In this document: positions 19,409 to 28,229 of the stretch, piece after piece
How the letters are laid out: every line of letters starts with the position of its first letter
Position numbering within the stretch: the first letter of the stretch is position 1
Assembly: GCA_937900875.1 (NCBI GenBank)
Contig: CALCGD010000226.1
Location: forward strand, 1-38,506
DNA from: an uncultured Flavobacteriales bacterium
GTDB taxonomy: Bacteria; Bacteroidota; Bacteroidia; UBA10329
DNA: 38,506 bases
Direction of reading: 5' to 3'
The notes under the pieces: model-generated
Told to the model about the DNA's origin: nothing
The model's database searches: none
Seen by the model: only the letters and a program-made list of their open reading frames with translations
Position numbers and translations under genes: made by a program

Positions 19409-19762
19409 TTAGTCAATCTGCATTCTGCGGGTAACTATTTCACCTTTTTTCTCGTCCAAAATTTGGATTACATACAACCCTTTTTCTAAAGTAGACAAGT
19501 CGATTTTCGCACCGTGGTCTCCGAGTATTTTAAGCTCGAAAACCTTTTCGCCTATCACATTAAAAACCATAACATTTAAAGAAGCAGAGCTTCCACTAAT
19601 CATCACGTTAAATACACCATTGTTTGGGTTGGGGTAAATCTTAGCATCCCACTCAGGGCTGGTATCAACTATTCTCTCAATGCCATTAAAGCCTGAGTAA
19701 AGCTCAGCTAAGGCTGGGCTTGCAAGCATTACTGGGATAATAAAGAGTAGCAGTCGTTTCAT
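19409..19762 (-). CDS. Short T9SS type A sorting domain protein
   Basis: Signal peptide MKRLLLFIIPVMLASPALA followed by a short linker and IYPNPNNGVFNVMISGSSASLNVMVFNVIGEKVFELKI...LEKGLYVIQILDEKKGEIVTRRMQID. Confidence 0.82.
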   Translation of the reverse strand: MKRLLLFIIPVMLASPALAELYSGFNGIERIVDTSPEWDAKIYPNPNNGVFNVMISGSSASLNVMVFNVIGEKVFELKILGDHGAKIDLSTLEKGLYVIQILDEKKGEIVTRRMQID

Positions 19763-19820
19763 CGGGAGCTAATGTATTGGAGCTTTTTCTTAATTAAAAT
19801 ACGTAGTTCGTTAAGGAATG

Positions 19821-20435
19821 TTAAGGTCGTTCGTCTAAAACACAATCTAGGTTGGCAATAATTTCAAGCATCTCGTTTTCAATTGTTTTGCCTTTATCCT
19901 TCGCATACCATTTCTGTACCATAATGCCAATTTCTTCCGAATTCATGCCTTTTTCGTACTTGCCAACCCGTACCATTTCTTGAATTTCAGATGGTCTTGG
20001 TCCCCAAGTTCCAATTTCATTCATGGTAGAATCTAGCACCACTAGCTTTGGAATAGCCTGACCACCATTGGTTAAATACTGGTCCATAACATCAAGATTC
20101 TGGTCTCTTAAAAGAATTCGAAGCTGAATATTTGGCGAACTCTCAGCCATCTTATTCAAGAATGGAAGGTTTTGAGAGGCATCACCACACCATCCTTCAG
20201 ACAATACCAACCAATTTACTGGGCATTTTAGAGATTCTAGCTTTTGCTTTAAATCACTGCTCAGTTCAATAGACTTGTCCCATCGATTCATTCTATGTAC
20301 GTTCATTTTTGTGTGTTGAACGTATTCTTCAGAATTTTTCGGCCCCGTAGTTTCTCCTTTGGCTAGCTTCTTATCCACCAAGTTGCGGTATTCTAAGTAG
20401 GTATAACCGCTTTCAAATTGTTCCTTCGTAATCAT
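19821..20435 (-). CDS. Thioredoxin family protein
   Basis: WLVLSEGWCGDASQNLPFLNKMAESSPNIQLRILLRDQNLDVMDQYLTNGGQAIPKLVVLD: thioredoxin fold with WCGDA active-site-like motif. Confidence 0.85.
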   Translation of the reverse strand: MITKEQFESGYTYLEYRNLVDKKLAKGETTGPKNSEEYVQHTKMNVHRMNRWDKSIELSSDLKQKLESLKCPVNWLVLSEGWCGDASQNLPFLNKMAESSPNIQLRILLRDQNLDVMDQYLTNGGQAIPKLVVLDSTMNEIGTWGPRPSEIQEMVRVGKYEKGMNSEEIGIMVQKWYAKDKGKTIENEMLEIIANLDCVLDERP

Positions 20436-20462
20436 GTCTTTAAATCTTATTGTTCCTTCTTA

Positions 20463-21155
20463 ATGAGTGATTCTTTGCTGTCTAATTCGTCTCTCGAAAT
20501 TGTTGCTACCAAGGATGGGTCTCAAACCGTGCTCAATAAAGAGCTTGGTTCAACATATCATTCACGGCACGGAGCATTTACAGAATCACAACACGTTTTT
20601 ATAGGTAAAGGTTTGCGAAAGCTCGTAGATAATGGTGTGATGAAAATCACTTTGCTTGAAATGGGATTTGGGACTGGTCTGAATGCCCTTCTGACGTTTC
20701 AGGCAGTTCTAGGTACAAAAGTGGAGATTGATTACCACGGTTTAGAGGTGAATCCGTTACCAGCATCTCTTATGAAAAACTATACTTTGCCGGAAGATTC
20801 GGTAATGATGGCGCGTCAGTTTGAAGCCATGCACTCCAGTAGTTGGAATGAAGCGACTGCAATTTCGGACCAGTTTATGCTAACAAAACACCAGGTAGCG
20901 TTGCAACATTATCACCCAAACGTAAATTTCAACTTGGTGTATTATGATGCATTTGAACCAGAAACACAGCCTGAATTGTGGACAATAGAAGTTTTTGGAA
21001 AATTGCATTCTTGGATGAGCCAAGGAGGGATACTAACCACCTATTGCTGCAAGGGATATGTTAAACGTAATATGATTGCTGCTGGATTTGAAGTGGAAAA
21101 AGTACCTGGTCCACCTGGAAAGCGTGAAATGATCTGTGCTACAAAACCGTTATAA
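20463..21155 (+). CDS. mnmD: tRNA (5-methylaminomethyl-2-thiouridine)(34)-methyltransferase MnmD
   Basis: STYHSRHGAFTESQHVFIGKGL, ITLLEMGFGTGLNALLTF, VYYDAFEPETQPELWTIEVFGKLHSWMSQGGILTTYCCKGYVKRNMIAAGFEVEKVPGPPGKREM. Start 20463 preferred over 20418 (avoids overlap with the divergent gene). Confidence 0.9.
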   Translation: MSDSLLSNSSLEIVATKDGSQTVLNKELGSTYHSRHGAFTESQHVFIGKGLRKLVDNGVMKITLLEMGFGTGLNALLTFQAVLGTKVEIDYHGLEVNPLPASLMKNYTLPEDSVMMARQFEAMHSSSWNEATAISDQFMLTKHQVALQHYHPNVNFNLVYYDAFEPETQPELWTIEVFGKLHSWMSQGGILTTYCCKGYVKRNMIAAGFEVEKVPGPPGKREMICATKPL

Positions 21156-21183
21156 CTGTTGCCATTAGCACAAACCCAAAGCT

Positions 21184-21191
21184 TATCTTTG
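21184..21191 (+). promoter_or_regulatory. candidate -7 element TATCTTTG upstream of the YwqK-like gene
   Basis: Exact TAnnTTTG, 8 nt before the ATG at 21200. Confidence 0.4.
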
Positions 21192-21199
21192 ACAAATAG

Positions 21200-22222
21200 A
21201 TGAATACCTTTTTCAGAAGCATAATCCTTTCCTCATTCCTTCTAATTGTATGCACAACCTTTTCGGTTGCGCAAGACATTAATATGACCGATCCTAACGG
21301 TCTCAAACAAGGTAAGTGGGAAAAGCGATATCCTAATCAAAAGCTACGCTATCAGGGTCAGTTTAAGGACGATAAACCTTTTGGGCTTTTTCAGTATTTC
21401 TACAATAACGGAAGTCTTCAAGCCACTAATAACCACGTTGGAGATGGTTCGGTTGCCAATCACGTCTATCATAAAAACGGAAAGATTAAAGCCAAAGGTC
21501 TCTACGTAGAGATGAAGAAAGATAGCCTGTGGCAGTATTTCAATGAAGACGAATTACTGGTTTTGGAAGAATCTTACGTGATGGATACCCTAAATGGCTC
21601 GAAAAGGACATTTTATGCTAACAAACAGCTTGGCGAAGAAACCTACTATACCATGGGCGTGAAGAATGGTGTATGGAAAAAGTTTTTTGATGATGGAAAA
21701 CCGTGGGTTGATACAAACTATGAGAACGGAAATTTGCACGGTTCCTTTAAAATGTATGGCGAAAAAGGAAAGCCAAAGGTTCAGGGAAAGTATCACAAAG
21801 GAATACGAGTAGGAGTTTGGCTAAATTTCAATGCAAATGGCTCCGTTTATACGCAGGATGTTTATAATAATGGTGTGCTTAAATCCACAAAGCGGGAGAA
21901 TGGAGAGTTTACTGACTATTACGATAGTGAGATTCCGAAAAGCATATACAATTACAAGAAAGGAAATCGAGAGGGAGAATTTCAAGAGTTTTATGACATT
22001 GGAGAGTTCGTTCAGGAGAAAACACCGGGCAAAATGGGCGGTCCAGATGAGATTACTGAACAACTAGTTGGAACTAAGGTTAAAGTGAAAGGTTGGTATC
22101 ACGAAGACCTATTGAATGGAAAGGTTACCTACTTTAATGAAGATGGTAGTACCAACAAGATTGAAGTTTGGGAAAATGGAGTACTTGTAAGTACAATAGA
22201 TTGGGAGGAAAAGAAGCAATGA
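21200..22222 (+). CDS. MORN-variant repeat protein (YwqK-like), exported
   Basis: Signal peptide; repeats such as NGLKQGKWEKRYPNQKLRYQGQFKDDKPFGLFQYFYNNGSLQATN and MGVKNGVWKKFFDDGKPWVDTNYENGNLHGSFKMYGEKGKPKVQGKYHKGIRVGVWLNF. Confidence 0.88.
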   Translation: MNTFFRSIILSSFLLIVCTTFSVAQDINMTDPNGLKQGKWEKRYPNQKLRYQGQFKDDKPFGLFQYFYNNGSLQATNNHVGDGSVANHVYHKNGKIKAKGLYVEMKKDSLWQYFNEDELLVLEESYVMDTLNGSKRTFYANKQLGEETYYTMGVKNGVWKKFFDDGKPWVDTNYENGNLHGSFKMYGEKGKPKVQGKYHKGIRVGVWLNFNANGSVYTQDVYNNGVLKSTKRENGEFTDYYDSEIPKSIYNYKKGNREGEFQEFYDIGEFVQEKTPGKMGGPDEITEQLVGTKVKVKGWYHEDLLNGKVTYFNEDGSTNKIEVWENGVLVSTIDWEEKKQ

Positions 22223-23310
22223 GTAAGGGCAAAGTTTTAGTAGCTATGAGTGGTGGTCTCGACAGTTCTGTTGTGGCCATGATGCTGCATAATGAAGGTT
22301 ACGAGGTGGTTGGAGTTACCATGAAAACATGGGATTATGCGTCTGCCGGAGGCAGTACCAAAACTACGGGCTGCTGCAGTTTGGATGACATAAATGATGC
22401 GCGTCAAATGGCCGTTGATTTTGGATTTCCCCATATCATTATCGATATCAGAGAAGAGTTTGGCGATTATATCATTGACAATTTCGTGGATGAATATGTG
22501 GCTGGAAGAACTCCCAATCCTTGTGTGTTGTGTAACACGCACATTAAGTGGGACGCTTTATTGAAACGAGCGGATCAGTTGGATTGCGAGTTCATTGCTA
22601 CAGGTCATTATGCTCAAGTAAGAGAAGAAAACGGCCGATACGTAATTTCAAAAGGGGTCGATCAATCAAAAGATCAGTCATATGTTCTTTGGGGCTTAAG
22701 TCAAGAAAATTTGGCTCGCACAATCTTCCCGCTTGGAAAAATGCACAAAAAAGACATTAGGCAAGTGGCGCTAGATAGCGGTTATGAAGCAATAGCTAAA
22801 AAGAGCGAGAGTTATGAGATATGCTTTATTCCTGATAACGACTATAGAGGGTTTTTGAAACGTAGAGTTAAAGGACTTGAAGAATCTGTTGATGGTGGTC
22901 TATTTGTTGATAAAAACGGGAATGTGCTTGGCAAGCACAAGGGATATCCATTCTATACAATTGGGCAGAGAAAAGGTTTGGAAATAGCTTTAGGAGAACC
23001 TATGTATGTTACTGGTATTCATCCAGATACGAATACTGTTACGTTAGGACTGGTTGATGATTTATTGAAGACCGAAATGACGGTTCGGGGTATGAATTTG
23101 GTGAAGTATGCTGAGCTACCACAATCGATTGAAGCGATGGTTAAGGTTAGATACAAACATGCTGGAAGCAAGGCACTAGTAGAGCAACGAGGTGCAGAAA
23201 TGTACGTTAGGTTTTATGAGGAGGTAAGTGCAATTGCTCCAGGCCAATCGGCAGTGTTTTACGAAGGAGATGATGTGATAGGAGGCGGATTTATTAAGAA
23301 AGATCATTGA
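22219..23310 (+). CDS. mnmA: tRNA-specific 2-thiouridylase MnmA
   Basis: KVLVAMSGGLDSSVVAMMLHNEGYEVVGVTMKTWD PP-loop, GRTPNPCVLCNTHIKWDALL, FIATGHYA, KDQSYVLWGL, ESYEICFIPDNDYRGFL. Start 22219 (ATGA overlap with upstream stop). Confidence 0.96.
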   Translation: MSKGKVLVAMSGGLDSSVVAMMLHNEGYEVVGVTMKTWDYASAGGSTKTTGCCSLDDINDARQMAVDFGFPHIIIDIREEFGDYIIDNFVDEYVAGRTPNPCVLCNTHIKWDALLKRADQLDCEFIATGHYAQVREENGRYVISKGVDQSKDQSYVLWGLSQENLARTIFPLGKMHKKDIRQVALDSGYEAIAKKSESYEICFIPDNDYRGFLKRRVKGLEESVDGGLFVDKNGNVLGKHKGYPFYTIGQRKGLEIALGEPMYVTGIHPDTNTVTLGLVDDLLKTEMTVRGMNLVKYAELPQSIEAMVKVRYKHAGSKALVEQRGAEMYVRFYEEVSAIAPGQSAVFYEGDDVIGGGFIKKDH

Positions 23311-24044
23311 AAAAAGTAGCTGCAATATTTTGTGTGATTAGTTTGGGTTTAAGCTCATGCTACCTCGAGGATACTGAGCTTCCATTCATCGGATACGAGT
23401 ATTTCCCGACCGAGATAGGCACATATGTGGAATACCAAGTTGATTCTGTTTGGCAAGATGACCCAATTGGACCAATAGGATCTGCTGAAGCACATTATTT
23501 GCTTAAAGACGTAAACGAATCCACTTTTCTGGATGAAGAAAATCGGCCTGCTATACGAGTAGAGCGATATTGGAAACAAGACACTCAGGCCGATTTTACC
23601 GATATCAAAGACGTTTGGCATAGAACCAGAACTCCTGAAATAGCAGAACAAAATGAAGAAAATGTAGTGTTCATTAAGCACAATTTCCCTGTAAAAGCAG
23701 GTAAAACGTGGGATGGTAATAGCAAGAATACTTTGCAGTCTTTGCAGCAGAGCTATCATCAAAATACCGTACCCGAAGTTTGGGAGTACGTTTATCAAAA
23801 TGTGCACGAACCATATACTGTCAATGGTTTTACATTCGACTCAACGGTAACCGTGTTGCAACTTGATAGACCTGCAGTTTTAGGCTTAAATGTGTTTGCA
23901 AAAGAAGTTTATGCGAAGGATATTGGCCTCGTGCACAAGCAACTGCGCATATATGATATTCAGCCTGTAACAACTGGAAATCCTGCCGATTTAGACAGTG
24001 TAGGATTCACTTTTGAGATGGTAATTACAGATTATGGCCCTTGA
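23307..24044 (+). CDS. Hypothetical lipoprotein
   Basis: TTG start overlapping mnmA stop (TTGA); signal and lipobox-like LGLSSC; 245 aa. Confidence 0.75.
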   Translation: MKKVAAIFCVISLGLSSCYLEDTELPFIGYEYFPTEIGTYVEYQVDSVWQDDPIGPIGSAEAHYLLKDVNESTFLDEENRPAIRVERYWKQDTQADFTDIKDVWHRTRTPEIAEQNEENVVFIKHNFPVKAGKTWDGNSKNTLQSLQQSYHQNTVPEVWEYVYQNVHEPYTVNGFTFDSTVTVLQLDRPAVLGLNVFAKEVYAKDIGLVHKQLRIYDIQPVTTGNPADLDSVGFTFEMVITDYGP

Positions 24045-25699
24045 GAAAAATACAAGCCCTTTTCTTGATTTTCGTTCCGTTTGCTTGCTTTGCCCAGTCG
24101 GGTCCAAAGCAGTATTGGATTCAGTTTACAGACAAAAACAACACTCCATTTGAGCTTTCGCAGCCGTTAGAGTTTCTGTCCCAACGCGCACTAGACAGAC
24201 GTTCTGCTCAGGCAATAAACCTTTCAGAATCTGACTTGCCAGTGGACCCAGCGTACATTCAGGCAGTCTTAGACGAGGGCACTATCTACCTCACTCACTC
24301 TAAGTGGTTGAATTCGGTTTCGGTACATATTCCTGACTCAGCTATTCTTCAAGCCGTGCTTGATTTACCCTTTGTGGTAAATCATTCAGCCGTTGGTAAA
24401 ACAGAGAAACCTGCATCAAATAGTAAGTTCGATTTAGAAATTACTTCTAAAGGCGGAGGTGCTATTTCTACCCCTGAGGAAGATTACGGATTCGCCTTTA
24501 ATCAGATTGATATGCTTGGTGGAATTGGTTTGCATGAGGCAGGTTTTAAGGGTGAAGGAATGCTGATTGCGGTGCTGGATGCTGGTTTTCCTCATGTAGA
24601 TGTGCACTCCATATTCGATAGCCTTCATTTCAATAATCGATTGATTTCAACGTGGGATTTTGTTGCCCAGAACGATAGCGTATACAACGATCATCCCCAC
24701 GGAATGATGGTGTTGTCTACCATGGCGGCTTACGAACCAGGAACCATGATTGGTACTGCACCCGAAGCAAGCTATTTATTGCTAAGAACAGAAGATGCAG
24801 GAACGGAATATCCAATAGAGGAAGACTACTGGGTTGCTGGTGCTGAGTATGCTGATAGTGCGGGTGCTGATATTATTAATTCCTCTTTGGGATATACAAC
24901 CTTTCTCAATCCAATTTTCGACCACACCTATGCGGATATGGATGGGAACACAACACATGGGGCCATAGGAGCAGATATAGCGGCTTCAAAGGGAATTCTT
25001 GTGGTGAATAGTGCGGGAAATTCTGGAGCCTCTGCATGGCAGTATATTGGCACACCAGCTGATGGTGATAGCGTTTTGGCTATCGGTGCTGTAGATGCCA
25101 ATGGAGATTACGCCAATTTCAGTTCAATTGGACCAAGTTCAGATGGTGATATAAAACCCAATGTTTGCGCTCAAGGTCAGCAGTCTGCAATAATCAACGA
25201 ATCTGGTGAAGTGGTATTTGGAAACGGAACTTCGTTCTCAAGCCCAATTCTGGCGGGAATGGCTGCATGTCTGTGGCAGGCGAATCCAAGTCTTACCAAC
25301 ATGGAAATTTTTCATGCTATTGAAGAAAGCGCACATAAGTTCACCAATCCTGATGATTTTTACGGGAATGGCATTCCCAATTTTGCTATGGCAAATCTCA
25401 TTTTATCGGGTTTTACGCCTTCAAATCTTGATGAAAGCGAGCTATTTCCTATCTATCCCAATCCGTTTGTAAATTCAATTGATGGAGCGTTTTACTCTTC
25501 TGCAAAGCAAGATGTGGTAATTAGATTGGTGAATAACCTAGGCCAAGAAATGAAAAGAATGGAAGCTGCCGTTGGCGAAACTTGTGCGGTTACTTTCCGC
25601 TTTACAGGACTGCAGAATATGTCCGAAGGCATTTATTACGTTCAAGTCGAATCTGATTCTGGAAAATACCAGCAGAAGATGGTCAAACTCAGATACTAG
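24041..25699 (+). CDS. S8 (subtilisin-like) serine protease with T9SS sorting domain
   Basis: Catalytic motifs IAVLDAGFPH (Asp), NDHPHGMMVLSTMA (His), VVNSAGNSG (Asn), NGTSFSSPILAGMAA (Ser); C-terminal IYPNPFVNSIDGAF...GIYYVQVESDSGKYQQKMVKLRY; TTG start in TTGA overlap. Confidence 0.9.
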   Translation: MRKIQALFLIFVPFACFAQSGPKQYWIQFTDKNNTPFELSQPLEFLSQRALDRRSAQAINLSESDLPVDPAYIQAVLDEGTIYLTHSKWLNSVSVHIPDSAILQAVLDLPFVVNHSAVGKTEKPASNSKFDLEITSKGGGAISTPEEDYGFAFNQIDMLGGIGLHEAGFKGEGMLIAVLDAGFPHVDVHSIFDSLHFNNRLISTWDFVAQNDSVYNDHPHGMMVLSTMAAYEPGTMIGTAPEASYLLLRTEDAGTEYPIEEDYWVAGAEYADSAGADIINSSLGYTTFLNPIFDHTYADMDGNTTHGAIGADIAASKGILVVNSAGNSGASAWQYIGTPADGDSVLAIGAVDANGDYANFSSIGPSSDGDIKPNVCAQGQQSAIINESGEVVFGNGTSFSSPILAGMAACLWQANPSLTNMEIFHAIEESAHKFTNPDDFYGNGIPNFAMANLILSGFTPSNLDESELFPIYPNPFVNSIDGAFYSSAKQDVVIRLVNNLGQEMKRMEAAVGETCAVTFRFTGLQNMSEGIYYVQVESDSGKYQQKMVKLRY

Positions 25700-26293
25700 C
25701 TATTCCTTTTTGGGACGGTTTAGTTTAATGAAAGCGGTAGGATCGGTATAGCCGTCTGTTTCTTCCGAATATCCGCCTCCTAAATCCATGTCAACTTCTG
25801 TTCTAATTTCAAGGTGAAGATGTGCCCAATAAGCACCTTCAGCATTGCCAATTGTTCCAATTTTCTGACCTCGTTTTACCCACGTATTAGGTTCAATAAG
25901 CATTTCATTGCAATGCGCATAGAGCGATTCGACTAGTAGATTTTTATCCTTGATGAAATGCACAATTCGAATCACATTTCCCCAGCCAGCTCCATGGTTT
26001 TCAATAGCAGAAACGTATCCGTTTCCAATGGAATAGATTGGGTCTCCTAAATCTGTGTTTCCACCACCGGTTCCGTTCCAATCGTCTCCTAAATGGTAAT
26101 TCTTACCAAACGGCTGGGCATTGTAATAGTTTTTCGCGTTAGGTGGGCCGACTGGAAAATCAAACCCATCTGAACAATAGCTCGGGTTTGCCTTGAAAAG
26201 AGCCTGGTAATCTAAATTAAGCGAGCAGTTGAACCCGCAAACAAGAGGTGCTGTAAGAAGAAAGGCAAATAAGATGCGGAAACTATGATTCAT
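25700..26293 (-). CDS. M23 family metallopeptidase
   Basis: NYHLGDDWNGTGGGNTDLGDPIYSIGNGYVSAIENHGAGWGNVIRIVH...LYAHCNEMLIEPNTWVKRGQKIGTIGNAEGAYWAHLHLEIR. Confidence 0.9.
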   Translation of the reverse strand: MNHSFRILFAFLLTAPLVCGFNCSLNLDYQALFKANPSYCSDGFDFPVGPPNAKNYYNAQPFGKNYHLGDDWNGTGGGNTDLGDPIYSIGNGYVSAIENHGAGWGNVIRIVHFIKDKNLLVESLYAHCNEMLIEPNTWVKRGQKIGTIGNAEGAYWAHLHLEIRTEVDMDLGGGYSEETDGYTDPTAFIKLNRPKKE

Positions 26294-26316
26294 GAATCCG
26301 CTAACGAAATTCAGCG

Positions 26317-26865
26317 CTAATTATTCTCTTTAATGCACTCTCTAATCTTCTCCGTTTTCTTCTTCTTGAGTTTTATCATGCACTCAAAAAGTGGCTGCAA
26401 AGCAGGTTTATCTCCAAATTCTTTATCTGCTTTTGCTGAAGGAAATTCGATGATTTCTGTGTTCAATTTATCTGAGATAAAACTCCATCCACCAAGCTCA
26501 ACATCCGATGATTTTTCGTCACCAATAAGCATGTTTAGGTGAGCAATTCCATTTTCGTAGTACACAATTTTCCCTTCCAACAATACTCTGTAAGGCCTGC
26601 CGCTAATAACGCGGTAAAACTGGTCCCCAACTGTAAAGCCGTAAATCGTTGTGGCTTTAACCTTGCCTTCGTCTTTTTTCTTCACTCGGTAGAAGAGATG
26701 CAAAGAGCCCAAGGTCCAATCGTAACCGATAAATTCAAACATAGACTGACCTTTTTTGCTTTGATAGCTTTCGTAGGTCTCATAAATGGTAAGCGAAAAA
26801 TCTTCCTTGGCTTGAACAGCGGTTGATGCAAACAGGATGGCAAGAGCCAATAGTAGGTTTCTCAT
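26317..26865 (-). CDS. Hypothetical exported protein
   Basis: Signal peptide MRNLLLALAILFASTAVQA (start 26865 preferred over 26895); no recognised domain. Confidence 0.65.
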   Translation of the reverse strand: MRNLLLALAILFASTAVQAKEDFSLTIYETYESYQSKKGQSMFEFIGYDWTLGSLHLFYRVKKKDEGKVKATTIYGFTVGDQFYRVISGRPYRVLLEGKIVYYENGIAHLNMLIGDEKSSDVELGGWSFISDKLNTEIIEFPSAKADKEFGDKPALQPLFECMIKLKKKKTEKIRECIKENN

Positions 26866-26954
26866 AATTCTAGTTATTGAACCGAAATATACCAAAAGTG
26901 CAAGCCATTTTTACAGTTTCCTATGATCTGATTGAATTACAATGCATGCATTGC

Positions 26955-26962
26955 TAACTTCG
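26955..26962 (+). promoter_or_regulatory. candidate promoter: TTG (26932-26934) - N20 - TAACTTCG
   Basis: TAnnTTCG with an upstream ATTG at Bacteroidota-like spacing; 22 nt before the ATG at 26985. Confidence 0.45.
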
Positions 26963-26984
26963 CCAATAACCGAGCTTCAAGCAC

Positions 26985-28229
26985 ATGCAAAACAAAACGA
27001 TTCTCTCCTTTTTCATACTCATACTGCTGCTGTCGTTTAGTGCTTCTGCACAGCTAATTAGCTACACCAAAGTAGATTCATTCTCTGTGGATAAGCTGAA
27101 ATCGCGTTGGAAAGGAATGGGCATTCCGCGAGTAATTGCCCCAATTAAAAATGGGGTAGATGTGTATGATATTACGTATTGTACCACCTATGGAGATAGC
27201 AGCTGTGTACTTGCTTCAGGGCTTTATTTTGTGCCGATTAATCCTAAAAAACCAGCGCCATTATTAATCTACAATCATGGAACTACAATTCGTCCACAAC
27301 GGAAATTAGGTTATAACGGTGAGGACCAAATTTGCCTGATGTTTAGCACGGATGGATATGCGGTTTGCGAACCTGATTATGTTGGCCTTGGCTTTGGCGA
27401 AAGACGCCATTTATACATTCATGCAGACTCCGAAGCTAACGCAGGAATTGACATGATGAAAGCTGTTGTTGAATTAGATAGCCTATTAAAACTGCAAAGA
27501 GACCCAATGATTTTCATCTCTGGATATTCTCAAGGCGGGCACGCAGCAATGGCGGTTCACAGAAAATTACAAGAGGAGTATTCAGACAAATACACTGTAA
27601 CTGCATCTTCTCCAATGTCTGGTCCTTACGATTTGGATGGTGTGCAGGCTGAAGTCATGTTTCACCCATATACCCAGCCACATTATTTACCTTATTTGTT
27701 GCTTGGTTATAATGAGGTTTACCACATTTTTCATCGAGATGACTTCTACGATATTGTGTTTAAACCACCATACAATGAGATTGTAATGGGTGTGTTTAAT
27801 GGAAAGCACTCGGTTGGTAATATCAACGATACATTGCCATTGATTCCTAAAGACATGCTTTCAGATAGCATGATTGATTTGTTTATGAATGACCCAAACT
27901 TTGTGTTCAAAAAAATGCTTGCCGAGAACAGTATGGACAATTGGGTGCCTAAGAGGCCAATGCAAATTTGCTATTGTGTGGGAGACGAAGAAGTTGTCTA
28001 TAAAAACGCTTTAGTAGCCCATGCTTACATGGTTGAGAATGGTGCGGAAAACGTCAAATTACGCAAGGCAGGAGGAAAGAAATTCACCCACAGAAGCTGT
28101 GCAGATTGGGCGGTTGTTTACACTAAATTCTACTTCGATAGTTTTAGAAAAGGAAGTAAGAAGGGCAGGAAAGGTCCCGTTTTTAAGCGTTGGATTGTAG
28201 GAATTGGCAAAGGTGTAATGAAGCGCTAA
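26985..28229 (+). CDS. Exported alpha/beta hydrolase / prolyl oligopeptidase-like
   Basis: Signal peptide; LLIYNHGTTI, FISGYSQGGHAAMAVHRKL nucleophile elbow. Confidence 0.85.
   Translation: MQNKTILSFFILILLLSFSASAQLISYTKVDSFSVDKLKSRWKGMGIPRVIAPIKNGVDVYDITYCTTYGDSSCVLASGLYFVPINPKKPAPLLIYNHGTTIRPQRKLGYNGEDQICLMFSTDGYAVCEPDYVGLGFGERRHLYIHADSEANAGIDMMKAVVELDSLLKLQRDPMIFISGYSQGGHAAMAVHRKLQEEYSDKYTVTASSPMSGPYDLDGVQAEVMFHPYTQPHYLPYLLLGYNEVYHIFHRDDFYDIVFKPPYNEIVMGVFNGKHSVGNINDTLPLIPKDMLSDSMIDLFMNDPNFVFKKMLAENSMDNWVPKRPMQICYCVGDEEVVYKNALVAHAYMVENGAENVKLRKAGGKKFTHRSCADWAVVYTKFYFDSFRKGSKKGRKGPVFKRWIVGIGKGVMKR

Noticed and set aside
21200-22222. Possible toxin-antitoxin system (YwqK family is often labelled antitoxin)
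   Set aside because: The protein is an exported MORN-repeat protein and no toxin-like partner is adjacent; neighbours are mnmD and mnmA.
23355-23807. 150-aa minus-strand ORF
   Set aside because: Antisense to the lipoprotein gene; no recognisable motif.
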